Assembly (NCBI RefSeq): GCF_019320115.1
Contig: NC_089588.1
Span: forward strand, 119,255,591 to 119,319,590
Direction: 5' to 3'
DNA: 64,000 nucleotides
DNA from: Miscanthus floridulus
Lineage: Eukaryota; Streptophyta; Magnoliopsida; Poales; Poaceae
The first letter of the stretch is position 1, and the number at the start of each line of letters is the position of its first letter. This document shows, piece after piece, positions 1 through 9,595 of this stretch. The position numbers were made by a program, and so were the translations under genes. The notes under the pieces are model-generated. The model saw nothing but the letters and a program-made list of their open reading frames with translations. It did not search any database and had not been told where the DNA came from.

Positions 1-1425
1 AGTTCCTCCCCTATGTCTATCAAGAGTATGTCTTCCTAATTAATGAACAGTGTCATTATGACTGGCACCATGTTAGCTGAGTCGCCAAGGTCAACTTCGA
101 CCGCCTTGGCGTCCTCAACGGGCTTGGAAGAGGTAGAGGCTGAATCCTTGTTCGAGTTAGGGGAGCCCTCAAAAGATGCAATAATGATCATGGTGGCCAC
201 CAGGTAGCACTCCAGCTCGCACAGATATGCATGCTAGAGATTGGACCTAACAGTGATAATGTCGTTGTGGTCATGGCCATGAACTTTCGATAGTATGGTC
301 ATCCTAGAATCACAAGGCAGGTGTCTAGGAAGTCCACCACCTCAAAGGTGAGGGGTCTCGGTGCAGAAGTTGGCGTGGTCGCCAAAGGTCACAAGGAGGT
401 CAAATTTTCCAAGTGCCATTGCTTGCTTACTGTGCATGACGCAGTGGATGGTTTCTTCGATGCGTCGGATACACGAGCGAGGGATCTTCATGGCATCCAG
501 GGTCCTGCTATGGAGTATGTTGAGATATTTGTCACCATACATGAGCACCTTTTGTGGGTCCTTGTCTCCGATGTTGGGGACGACCACGAGAGGAAACCTT
601 CCTAGTTGGGGACATGGTTGGGGAGGTCTGAACTATCAGATGTGATGGCCAAGTAAGACAACTGCAGGAATGAGGGCACAACCGGCTACACCATATTGAC
701 CTTTCGCATGGTGAGCATCTACATCAGCTTCAACTCAAATGCAGCAGGCTCCTGAAGATGATGAGGCACTCAATTGTTATTTTCCTTACTTGCTGGTTGT
801 TTTGGGACATGCCAAGTTTAAAAAGAATCTGAATTTTCTATGCCAAAAAATACAGGGAAGAGAGGAGGTTGAGGACCCTTTGTATTTTGGTAGTAATTTA
901 AACTCCGCATTCCTCGGTGGCCTGGGGATCATGCTTCTTCTTGCCCGTGAGAGGGTTGAGGTCATCGCAAATGAAACAACTGAAGATATCACAATCCGTG
1001 TAGGCATGCTTGATAGGGCACGCGTGGTTCGGGTACGACCTCTCCACTTCCTTCTTGAAGTTGACACATGTGTATTCGCCACGCTATTTGCCAGGGGGGT
1101 TGACTGCCCCAACGAACTCACCGCTGTGGTAATTCTTGCCTTTCTTCCTCCTCTTTTCTCGACAGGACGATAGTGCTCGATAATCCTCGATTCCTCGTCA
1201 TGCTTGGCCATGCAACTGCCCTTATCGAAGTTGGTGAGGATAGCCTCTTCACCCGTGGCATGAGTACCAGCAATGTTGAGGACCTCCCCTGTGGTGCACA
1301 GGTTGAGCACCCAATATTGAGAACAAGGGGACTCCCAAGTGGTGCCATGGGTGAAGGCATTGATGACATTGACATCAGTGATATCCAAGACCTATTTCTC
1401 TCCCCTCCCTCCCTATCATTCACAT
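1..1425 (-). pseudogene. Ty3/gypsy gag-protease remnant
   Basis: Minus-strand reading across several frames gives the C-terminal part of a gag and a retroviral-type protease of a grass Ty3/gypsy element. Around 786-1388 a gag segment with an FTHGTTWESP-like stretch and ATGEEAI is visible; at about 600-660 the linker reads as SDLPNHVPN then GRFPLVVVPNI; at 342-587 the protease region carries KVLMYGDKYLNILHSRTLDA, where the usual catalytic DGGS is degraded to YGDK. Further left the reading continues in other frames as LTFEVVDF, KFMAM and ITVRSNL. Several frameshifts and stops break it, so it is dead. The family match is from remembered consensus of RIRE2-like gypsy polyproteins. The element continues beyond the left edge; no LTR is visible. 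Confidence 0.75.
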
Positions 1426-1599
1426 CGACAAAAAACCTACTTATTTCTATTCAAGAGTATATATCAAACTGTTGACATTAGCAATGTACCTGTCAAAAAG
1501 ATATTATATTGGTTGTGCCCAGATCTAGCCTACACAATAGCTACATGCAAATTGACAATTAGTACCACCATGTAAATTATCTTCTATATACATAATCCA

Positions 1600-2190
1600 G
1601 GTCAGCTCGATCTAGGATATATGATTTTGTGGAGCTGGTCTCTATATATGCAAACCGGTCAAAAACAGGATCAGTTGGACTTACGGTTTGCGAGATTGCA
1701 CACGCCAAAAGAATCTGTCGTTGAGAACATCGTGACAACTTTTTTCTGTACTTAAGGTATCAGCTTCCGTAGGATATATAGATTGGCCTGATGATTTGCG
1801 AGATTCCACACGCCAAGTATCTATTGAGGGCATCGCGACAACTTATTTTCTGCATCTAAGGTATGAGCTTCTCTAGGATATATAGATTGATTTTGTAGAG
1901 CTGGTCTCTATATATGCAAACCAGTCAAAATAGGATTGGTTTGCGAGATTGCGCTCGCCAAGAATCTGTTGAGGGCATCACGACAACTTATTTTCTGTAC
2001 CTCAGGTATGAGCTTCTCTAGGAATAGGACATATAGATTTTGTAGACCTGGTCTCTATATATGTAAACCGGTCAAAACAGGATCCTTTGACCCGACGGTT
2101 TGCAAGATTGTGCACGCCAAGAATCTGTTGAGGGCATCGCGACAACTTATTTTCTGTACTTACGGTATCAGCTTCTCTATGTAATTCGCC
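1600..2190. repeat. Tandem array, about 150 bp period
   Basis: Four imperfect copies begin near 1628, 1790 (short), 1890 and 2038. Each full copy has GAGCTGGTCTCTATATATG, then CAAACCGGTCAAAA, then GCGAGATTG..CACGCCAAGAATCTGTTGAGGGCATCGCGACAACTT (written here in parts) and ends in TATCAGCTTCTCTA. Copy 2 lacks the first half. A fifth, weaker partial copy lies at about 2440-2500. No ORF runs through the units. The function is unknown. Confidence 0.8.
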
Positions 2191-2199
2191 AGCTCGGAC

Positions 2200-3345
2200 A
2201 GTAAAGAAAAAGCAAGTGGACTGAGTGCGTGAGCCCTGTTGTTTTCATGGGGAAGCAAAAATAAGGCAAGTGGATGAAAATGCTGACATTATCACACGTT
2301 GTTTGAAATGCTTTGAAACTTAAAAAAAAAACATACTTTCTGAGCAGAGGATCTAAACGACATTCTGATTACATCAGTAAAGACTAAAATATCGAAGCAG
2401 CTGTTGGCTTGTCGTTTGGACATGGTTGCACGGCCATAGTATTCGTTGAGGGCATCACGGCAACGCATGCACCTGAAATAAAGGTATCAACTTCTCTAAG
2501 TACAGATTCAGTGTCCCATGGAGTTGCGTGGTCGTTTGAGAGTTGTTAGTATGTAATTAGCCAGCTTGGTCAGTTTAGACTGTCGATCCATACAGATAAT
2601 CGCTAGCACTGTAACTACTGCATTTTTAATTTTCTCCGATTTGTTTTGAACGTCATGGATAGAGAAAATACTCATGAAACGGTTGCTTACAAATTGAACC
2701 ACCACAATGAGCCACAGCAAACGCCCTTAAATCCCATGGCTCGTTGTCACAGCTTCAGCTTCACTAGTGGACCACTTTTTTTTTTTTTTTTTGCTTCTGC
2801 TTTAAAGCTATTTTTTAGTAAAATGTTTGGCAAAACAACTCCTTATGGTAGACAAAAAGACTTATATAAAATGCCATAATGCCCTTCTATTTATCTTTTT
2901 TCCTCCTCTCCAATTTCTTCTTCTTCGTCGTTATCCCCTCATTCCTTCACGCATATCTGCCCAGCCCCGGCTCCCATGCACCCTGCTGCCGTCGTCATCT
3001 CCGGTCATGCACTTGTATGCTCGTGTGCCCCGGTGGTGGCTGAGCCCACCCTCCATATAGTGTCTGGGGTCAAATCCGACCTCTGCGTGCGTTGGGCCAC
3101 TGGTGCAGGTGAAAGCTTGGAGAAGCTGCTGGTTTCATCCCACACCGATCCTCTGTGAGAATTTGCTTTGAGGAGCTTAACCTATGAAACTGTTTGAAAA
3201 CTACCAAATTAGCACCAGGCTGTGCCAAACAGGATCTTTGGAGGGTAGAGTAGGCAATGGACAAAACCCAAACTAGTTCACACTAATGCTACACTGATTT
3301 ACACTTCTATCAGTATCACCAAACCTTCCCCTGTCATTAGTGTTG
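2200..3345. other. Unannotated interval
   Basis: I see no supported gene. It holds a partial unit of the left tandem array (about 2440-2500), a T-run at 2776-2792, and a pyrimidine-rich patch at 2880-2990 that resembles a 5' leader. The ORFs here are short and lack recognisable domains. Confidence 0.4.
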
Positions 3346-3429
3346 GGATCACTACAATGTCTCCCGCAACCCAAGGTTAGTGTCGCAAGCCATTAAAGCT
3401 CATCAATGTGATCCGACTCTCTCGGTCAC

Positions 3430-3695
3430 TTTGTGTCATCCACTATAAGAGCGAGTATAAGTATAGTAAAGGGTTGCAAGTGGCCTGTATGTTGAGGTGG
3501 AGGAGAGATAAGAGGAGAGAGAGGAGAACCGGGCTATAACTTTACAACCGGATGAGACAGAAAATTTTGTGAGAGAGGCAAGTGGACCATGTATCAATAG
3601 TGAAGTGCTAACTACTATATGGGTGGGCTAAGAGATTGGTTGTAAAGATCTATACAGCCAACAGCTGGCCACTCCTACTCCACACCAAGCATGGT
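3430..3695. mobile_element. Degenerate MITE
   Basis: The left edge reads TAAGAGCGAGTATAAGTATA. The body has the AGGTGGAGGAGAGATAAGAG stretch and the GCTAAGAGATTGGTTGTAAA and CTATACAGCC segments. This matches my memory of a very common grass MITE whose ends are near-palindromic (GAGCAAGTATAATAG type). The right terminal inverted repeat is badly decayed and no clean target duplication can be assigned, so the ends are approximate. Confidence 0.5.
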
Positions 3696-3778
3696 GGTGT
3701 ATTAAGTAACCGCCATTCTAGAAACACATTTTAATCCACCTTTGGAGAGATGACTATTGCTAGAATCTGCCTGCTTCT

Positions 3779-3892
3779 AAAAAATTGGTTTCTATTGGCA
3801 GGTCTTGGGCCCAGCTAGGCCCACATGGCATACTGCATGGAGAATCCCACTAGCAGCTCGCCTCAAAAAAATTGGTTTCTATTGGCAGGTTG
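3779..3892 (+). repeat. 25-bp direct repeat pair
   Basis: AAAAAATTGGTTTCTATTGG followed by CAGGT occurs at about 3778-3802 and 3865-3889. The two copies are near identical and about 87 bp apart. They could come from a local slippage duplication. No gene context is visible. Confidence 0.7.
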
Positions 3893-4199
3893 CGCCACTA
3901 GGTATTTTAGAAGACACAAAAAATTACATTTCTTCTTTACATAAAAGGAGTCGTCTCCAAGAAATCATGTTGGTCAAATCCAGAGCCTTCCAAAGGTTTA
4001 GGGTTTTGTCAAACTGTTGATGGCGAAAAGGGATGACGAGCCGAGCCTCGCCGCCAACACGCGAAGTAGACTGGGAGAAACCGCGTGGAGCAGATCCCGA
4101 ACTCTCCCCAGGCTTAGGGAAACACCGGACCGGATGGTCGTGATGTAGGGCGTGCCAGTCAATTTGACCCCGCAATTAACAAGCACTAGTAGAGAAACG

Positions 4200-4512
4200 A
4201 CTTTTGATCCACTTCAAAATTTGGCTTTAATCTCGGTATTTTTCGCGCCCGGGACTAGAGAAACCTTTAGTCCTGGTTGGTAGCTCCAACCGGGACTAAA
4301 GGTCCCTACCCAACGGCTACTGCGGCAGTCTTTTGCTGCAGGGGACCTTTAGTCCCGGTTGGAGCTGCCAACCGGGACGAAAGGTTAACTTTTACTCCCG
4401 GTTGGTCCCTCCAACCGGGAGTAATAGTCTACTCCCAGCTGGAGGCTCCGTCCGGGACTAGAAAGCGACATTTAGTTCCGGTTGCTGTCTCCAACCGGGA
4501 CTAAAGATCCCC
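4200..4512. repeat. CACTA-1 left subterminal palindromes
   Basis: There are several copies, in both orientations, of TTTAGTCCCGGTTGG and its inverse CCAACCGGGACTAAAG. Some copies have decayed to ACTCCCGGTTGG. In the En/Spm superfamily, clusters like this next to the ends are transposase-binding sites. Inverted pairs such as 4266-4304 can fold into hairpins. Confidence 0.9.
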
Positions 4513-4957
4513 TCCTATATACCCCTTCTTCCTCCCTGAGCCCGAGCCACTTTGAGCTCAGTGTTCTTGCTTCATCACCGGCCTCTCTTCTTCCTCATCG
4601 CCGGTAATCACAAGATTTCTTCGATTCCTCCATCGATTCTTCGGTTCTAAAGGTTACCAACTTTATACTCTCATATTTCATCAGTAGCATATCTCATTTT
4701 GTGGACTAGATATATGTGGTTTTTTATGGTGAATTTTTTTTATTTGTAAGCCATTTAAGCTCAAAATCACTTTAAAGTTTGCATATTTTGATGAAGGAAG
4801 GTTAAAGTAGTTATTCAAAACTAGTATTCAGCTTTCATTTCTAGCATGCATAGCACACTTCATGGTTTAGAGATATAGAGAATTTTAGAGTTTTTTTAAT
4901 TTTATTTGTTTATAAAATGAGAAATTTATATTATATTAAAATGAGTATAGAGAGTAG

Positions 4958-5352
4958 ATGGCAACTGCTTTCGGGTCCTCGGCCTCTCATCGGGTTCCAA
5001 AGCGATTGAGGTCGGACCTCCCTCTCATTGCATGCGGCAAGGGTGAGGAGAAGATTGTGATGGAGTACTGGGTGAGAAAGGAGTGTCCCAACAAGGGCCA
5101 TATCTTCTACAAGTGTCCGGATCGCAATGTGAGTTATTTTGTCGCATTTGATGATTATGGTTAATTTATACTTATTTTCATGATGATTGTGATTAAAGTT
5201 CTAATTTTTTGTTTTAATTTCAGTGGGATGGCACTGGATGTTTAGGCTGGTACTGGGAGGAAGAGTATGTTGAACATGTGCAAAACTCTCTTGCACAGGC
5301 GGCTACGGCGGCTGATGAGGCAGTGATCCTGCGGAAAAAGCCCATAGATGTG
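4958..5352 (+). pseudogene. GRF zinc-finger protein, 3' part lost
   Basis: Exon 1 (4958-5128) starts at ATG and ends at a GTGAGT donor. Exon 2 starts after TTTCAG at 5224, in phase. The protein reads VMEYWVRKECPNKGHIFYKC, then PDRN|WDGTGCLGWYWEEEY: a GRF-type zinc finger with its cysteines in ECPN, YKCP and GTGC and the aromatic GWYWEE block. Family members from grass CACTA elements usually go on to a coiled-coil and hydrophobic C-terminus. Here the reading runs into the reverse strand of a copia gag near 5353-5385, so that tail is gone. An upstream leader lies at about 4530-4957. Its role in transposition is unknown. Confidence 0.8.
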
Positions 5353-6424
5353 GAACAAACGCATGATCTGTCTGGTACTTGGAATTGCCACTTTTCTTCT
5401 TCTTGTAGAAGTCCCTCTTTTTGCCATCTCTCTTCTTGTATGGCTTGTTCTTTTTCTTCTCATCTTCATCTTCATTGCTTGAGTCATCTTTCTTGCCCTT
5501 GTTCTTGAACTTGTCTTTCTTGGGCTTTGTGCATTGATGAGCTAGTTGACCAAGTTCACCACAATTATAGCAATCCATCTCGGAGATTGGCTTTCTTCTT
5601 GAGCTTGTGAAGAACTTCTTCTTCTTGCCGTCAAACTTGATGCCACTCTTGTTTAGCTTCTTTAGCATCTTGGCGGTCTTCTTCACCATGAGAGCAAGAC
5701 TTTCTTCATCATCTTCATCACTTGAGCTCTCATACTCAAGTCTTGCCTTGCCCTTATCTTGGCTAGCTTTGAATGCTAAGTCCTTCTCTTTCTTCTTTGT
5801 AGAGGATGAGCCATCTTGTGGCGTGATGTGCATGTACATCTCATGAGCATTGATCTTTCCCAAGATTTGTGTCGGTGTAGCGGCGGAAAGATCACCTTGA
5901 TGTAGCACGGTCACAATGTGCCCATATTTGTCAATGGGGAGGACACTCAAGATTTTTCTCACAACGTCGGATGGTGACATTTGAGTAAGTCCAAGCCCAT
6001 TGACTTCCTCTACAAGAACATTTAAACGAGAATACATCTCATTAGCACTTTCTTTGGGAAGCATCTCAAAAGAATTTAGCTTTTTAATCACAAGATGATA
6101 GCGTTCCTCACGCTCACTCTTGGTTCCCTCATGGAGCGCATAAACGTCCGACCATAGTGCATGGGCGTCTTTGTGGTTCCTTACACGGTTAAACACATCT
6201 TTGCAAAGGCCTCTAAAAATGGTGTTTCGAGCCTTTGCATTCCATTTTTCATAGTTAACCTCATCGCCTTGTAGGTTAGTAGCATCCCGAGGTTTTGGGA
6301 AGCCTTGAGAGGCGGCTCTAAGAACACCAACATCTAGAGCTTCTAAGTACGCCTCCATGCGGATTTTCCAATATGGAAAATCATCTCCCTCAAAGATAGG
6401 AGGAGGTCCATCCCCGTGAGACAT
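5303..6424 (-). pseudogene. Ty1/copia gag, truncated
   Basis: Begins MSHGDGPPPIFEGDDFPYWK at 6424. It then has the UBN2-type gag core (residues about 15-190, with FRGLCKDVFNRV and LNSFEMLPKESANEMYSRLN), a basic linker, and a CCHC knuckle CYNCGELGQLAHQC near residue 290, followed by a lysine-rich tail. Gag packages the element's RNA in cytoplasmic particles. The frame is open for about 350 gag residues. The last residues (5303-5352) read into CACTA-1 sequence. No protease or pol follows. Confidence 0.88.
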
Positions 6425-6439
6425 CTTGCTCTAAGCGAT

Positions 6440-6477
6440 TAAGCTTAAAAACATGAGCACGAGGCTCTAACACCAAT
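6440..6477 (-). other. Copia primer-binding site and leader
   Basis: Immediately inside the LTR end, the minus strand reads ATTGGTGTTAGAGCC. This resembles the initiator-Met tRNA primer site (TGGTATCAGAGC) used by most copia elements, with two mismatches. It fixes the orientation and the LTR inner edge at 6478. Confidence 0.7.
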
Positions 6478-8026
6478 TGAAAGGATCAAGATGCCCAAGA
6501 GGGGGGGGTGAATTAGGCTAATTCTAAATTCTCTTGCAATAATCAAATCCTACGGATAGCCCAATTAACCCCTTGTGCCTAGAAAAGTGTTTCTATCAAA
6601 CTAATGCACAATGGACTTGCAACCTATGTTCCAAACTTACTCTAGCATGCAATTCTATGGATGTAAAACAAGTATTGAATTGCTCAAAGTAAATGCTCAA
6701 AGTAAATAGAGAGAGAAAGGAACGCGGCGATGTTTTGCCGAGGTATCGGAGAGTCGCCACTCCCCACTAGTCCTCGTTGGAGCACCCACACAAGGGTGTA
6801 GCTCCCCCTTGATCCGCGCAAGGATCAAGTGCTCTCTACGGGTTGATTCTTCAACACTCCGTCGTGGCGAATCACCCAAAGCCGCTCACAACTTGAGTTG
6901 GGTCACCCACAAGCTCCGCCGGGTGATCACCAAGCTCTCAATCACCACCAAGCCGTCTAGGTGATGGCGATCACCAAGAGTAATAAGCACGAACTCTCAC
7001 TTGACCATGCGAAGCCTAATGAGAAGATGGATGCACACTTGACTACTCTTGATTTACTAATGAGGCTCTCTCTTGGATTCTCAAATCTCAATCACCTCAC
7101 TAGGACCTTGCTCTTCTTGGCACTCACAAACGTGTTTCTTAGCTGTTGGAATGAGCAAAAGTAACTCCACACACGAGTGGAGCTTCTATTTATAAGGCAG
7201 CCTGAAAAACGAACCGTTATGAGCTTCTGCGGGGTGACCGGAGGCTCCGGTCAGTTCAACCCGCGAACCAGTGGAAATGTGTTGACCGGACGCTGGCAGG
7301 GTCCGGTCACCACTGACCGGACGCGTCCGGTCGCATGAAACCCTCACTGGATGCTTACTGGACTCGACCGGACGCTGAACCCTCAGGGTCCAGTCAGTAT
7401 TGACCGGACGCGTCCGGTCATAGATTCCCTTCACTGGAACCTTACTGGAGTCGACCGGACGCTGCCTTTTAGCGTCCGGTCACTTAACCGATCCAGCGTC
7501 CGGTCACACCAAACGTTGTCTGCTTGATCAAATGAACTGACCGGACCCTGCGGCCAGCGTCCGGTCACACCGGGGCCAGCGTCCGATCAGCATTTGACCC
7601 TCCATTCACTTCCAACTCTCGATCATATGTGAATGAAGTTTGCTCCAAAGGATCTTAGGCATTCATAGGAGCTACCTAGAGCTAGTTTAAACAAGTGTGC
7701 ACCACACCTAACTCACTAGACTTAACTAGGTCAAGCTACCCGTTCATACCCCCTTAATAGTACGGCCAAAGGAAAAACAAAGTCCTAAACTACTCTAAGC
7801 GTCACTCCAATTCCAATCGACACTTAGAACTAGTCATCCTTAACCTTGTCGTCTATCCTTTGAAAACCAAAACGATTTCCATCGTAGGGGCATGACCATC
7901 TCGATTGCCCAATCGATCACCATTATTATGACCTAACTCAATTGCCTCAGCAAAACACACGTTTTGCTTAGTAATCTTGTATTGACATTAATCACCGAAA
8001 TCCAACTAGGGGCCTAGATGCTTTCA
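6478..8026 (-). repeat. Copia 5' LTR, 1,549 bp
   Basis: On the minus strand it starts TGAAAGCATCTAGG and ends GATCCTTTCA, giving a TG...CA repeat with short inverted ends. It contains an array of GACCGGACGC / GCGTCCGGTC motifs at 7235-7590, in part as two tandem units of about 87 bp. Only this LTR is present, so age cannot be estimated from an LTR pair. Confidence 0.85.
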
Positions 8027-8325
8027 ATGTGAATCAGGTGTTCTATGTCAAGGACATATCTACAAAACCGAAGAGAGGGAAAAACAACAACGACCCAATC
8101 AATAAGCCAAAGTGCCACATAGTTCTTTTAGGGAAAAGAAACATCGTCGGAATTGAAGATAAGTCAGACATATCAGAAGATTATGAAAAGGATGACCAAA
8201 TTCCACCCTTCATAGTGAACAAAGACCTAAGCATCCAGCTAAATGATGAGGACACTCCATGGTTACGGCGCGATCATAACCAAGGGATATACGTTAAGAA
8301 GAAGTTCACTACTGTGCCCGCTTGA
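8027..8325 (+). pseudogene. TNP2 transposase, C-terminal remnant
   Basis: Reads NQVFYVKDISTKPKRGKN, then KCHIVLLGKRNIVGIEDKSD, IPPFIVNKD and LRRDHNQGIYVKKKF to a stop at 8325. This is the conserved tail that follows the DUF4216-like region in TNP2-type CACTA transposases. All upstream catalytic parts are missing; the sequence joins the copia LTR end directly. The 98 codons are open. Confidence 0.8.
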
Positions 8326-8329
8326 TATA

Positions 8330-8815
8330 TATAGTGATGATTAATAGTGTGTATTAGATGTATTATGTAATAATTGTGAATTCAGAGATATTTATTAGGT
8401 GTTTTCTTTTTTCTATGTTTAGATTAAATTTGTGTTTGATGGTGGGACTTCCATGTCGCTTTTGGATAATGAGTGATGAAAAATGAAAAGATTTACGTTA
8501 AAATGATGTGAAAACAAATTTCCAATCGAAAACAAAAGTTTTAATGATTTCAATTAAACACTACATTTTTGCATTAACGAAATAATAATTATTAATGACA
8601 TTATGTTTCAATATTTATAAGAAAAAACAAAAAACTTTAGGTCACACAATTTTCCTATGTGCAATAAAGCAAAAGTAAATCCATATTCTTTTAAAATAAT
8701 TTTATGCCTTGTATTTGATTTACTGTGCAATTAATAAGACTTTAACATTTTATAGAAAGAAATATATAAAAAACAAATGGAGCTTGAAATGGGCGGGAAG
8801 TGAAAATGTGGCCCA
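8330..8815. other. AT-rich spacer in CACTA-1
   Basis: This is intergenic sequence between the transposase remnant and the second gene. It is AT-rich, with no ORF or repeat I can support. It probably contains the transposase 3' untranslated region. Confidence 0.5.
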
Positions 8816-8817
8816 AC

Positions 8818-8945
8818 ACTTTAGTCCCGGGTAGATCTACCACCCGGGATTAAAGGTGGGCTGCATTTTTTTGCTGCCCGCCAAAATACACCTTTAGTCC
8901 TGGCTGGTATTACCAGCCGGGACTAAAGGTCTTTTTGTCCCGGGT
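8818..8945. repeat. CACTA-1 internal palindromes
   Basis: Two inverted pairs of the element's own subterminal motif (TTTAGTCCCGGGTAG with CCACCCGGGATTAAAGG; TTTAGTCCTGGCTGG with CCAGCCGGGACTAAAGG) lie in the middle of the element, just upstream of the leader of gene 2. CACTA-3 has the same arrangement at 56403-56532. They may act as promoter-proximal binding sites for an element protein. Confidence 0.85.
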
Positions 8946-9230
8946 GTTTCTTCTTCCTCCTCACTCTTCGTCTTCGTCACCCATCGCCACTGCCGTCGCC
9001 GCCGCCCTCGTCACCGTCGCCCGTGGCCACCTCTTCGACGTCGCGCGGCTCCCGCCGCCGCAGAACCCCGTGTGCCTCCTCTGCGACGGCTGGCCGGTCG
9101 CCCCACGCGCCACCAACGCCGCCACAGAACCCTGTGCGCCTCCTCCGCGACGGCCGGCCGGCCGCCCCAACTCCGACCGCCCCGCGCGCCACCAACGCCG
9201 CCGAGCCCCAACGTACTGTGTATTGATATA
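8946..9230 (+). promoter_or_regulatory. GC-rich leader of CACTA-1 gene 2
   Basis: A CT/GC-rich segment (TTCTTCCTCCTC, then CGTCGCCGCCGCC) sits between the internal palindromes and the coding exons, like the leaders of the other CACTA genes here. It has open frames in several registers only because of composition. I infer a 5' untranslated region. Confidence 0.5.
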
Positions 9231-9595
9231 TATAAATTTGTTATATATATAAATTTATTATATATATATATTAGAGAGTTATCAATTTGTATTGTTATAT
9301 ATATAAATTTGTTATATATATATATATTAGAGAGTTATAAATTTGTATTTTTATATATATAAATTTGTTATACATCTATATTAGAGAGTTATAAATTTAT
9401 ATTGTTATATAGCTAAATTTGTTATACATATATATTAGAGTTATAAATTTATATTGTTATATATATAAATTTGTTATATATACATATTAGAGAGTTATAA
9501 ATTTGTATTATTATACATATATATTTGTTATACATATTAGAGAGTTTTAAATTTATATTGTTATACATATAAATTTGTTATATATATCACTTGCC
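9228..9595. repeat. AT-rich minisatellite
   Basis: About seven imperfect units of 45-60 bp, each with TTAGAGAGTTATAAATTTGT followed by (TA)n and ATAAATTTGTTATA. It lies in the intron or leader of CACTA-1 gene 2. Confidence 0.85.

Larger units (their letters stand above)
5353..8026 (-). mobile_element. One-LTR Ty1/copia fragment
   Basis: On the minus strand: 5' LTR (8026-6478), primer-binding site, then gag, cut off near 5353-5385. Pol and the 3' LTR are absent. The right boundary is exact (LTR terminus TGAAAGCATC). The left boundary is not an LTR end. ATGTG sits on both sides (5348-5352 and 8027-8031) and could be a target duplication or chance. To the left lies the GRF gene and to the right the TNP2 C-terminus, so a deletion through the copia element may have removed most of the transposase. 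Confidence 0.8.

Noticed and set aside
3352..3390. CACTACAATG...GGTTAGTG as a tiny CACTA element
   Set aside because: Under 40 bp, no subterminal palindromes, no matching flanking duplication; chance pattern.
5348..8031. ATGTG as a firm copia target duplication
   Set aside because: One side is not an LTR end and the flanking genes differ, so a 5-bp match alone is weak; kept only as a possibility.
8935..9362. Cluster of short GC-rich ORFs
   Set aside because: Compositional frames in the leader of CACTA-1 gene 2; none continues into the recognised exons.
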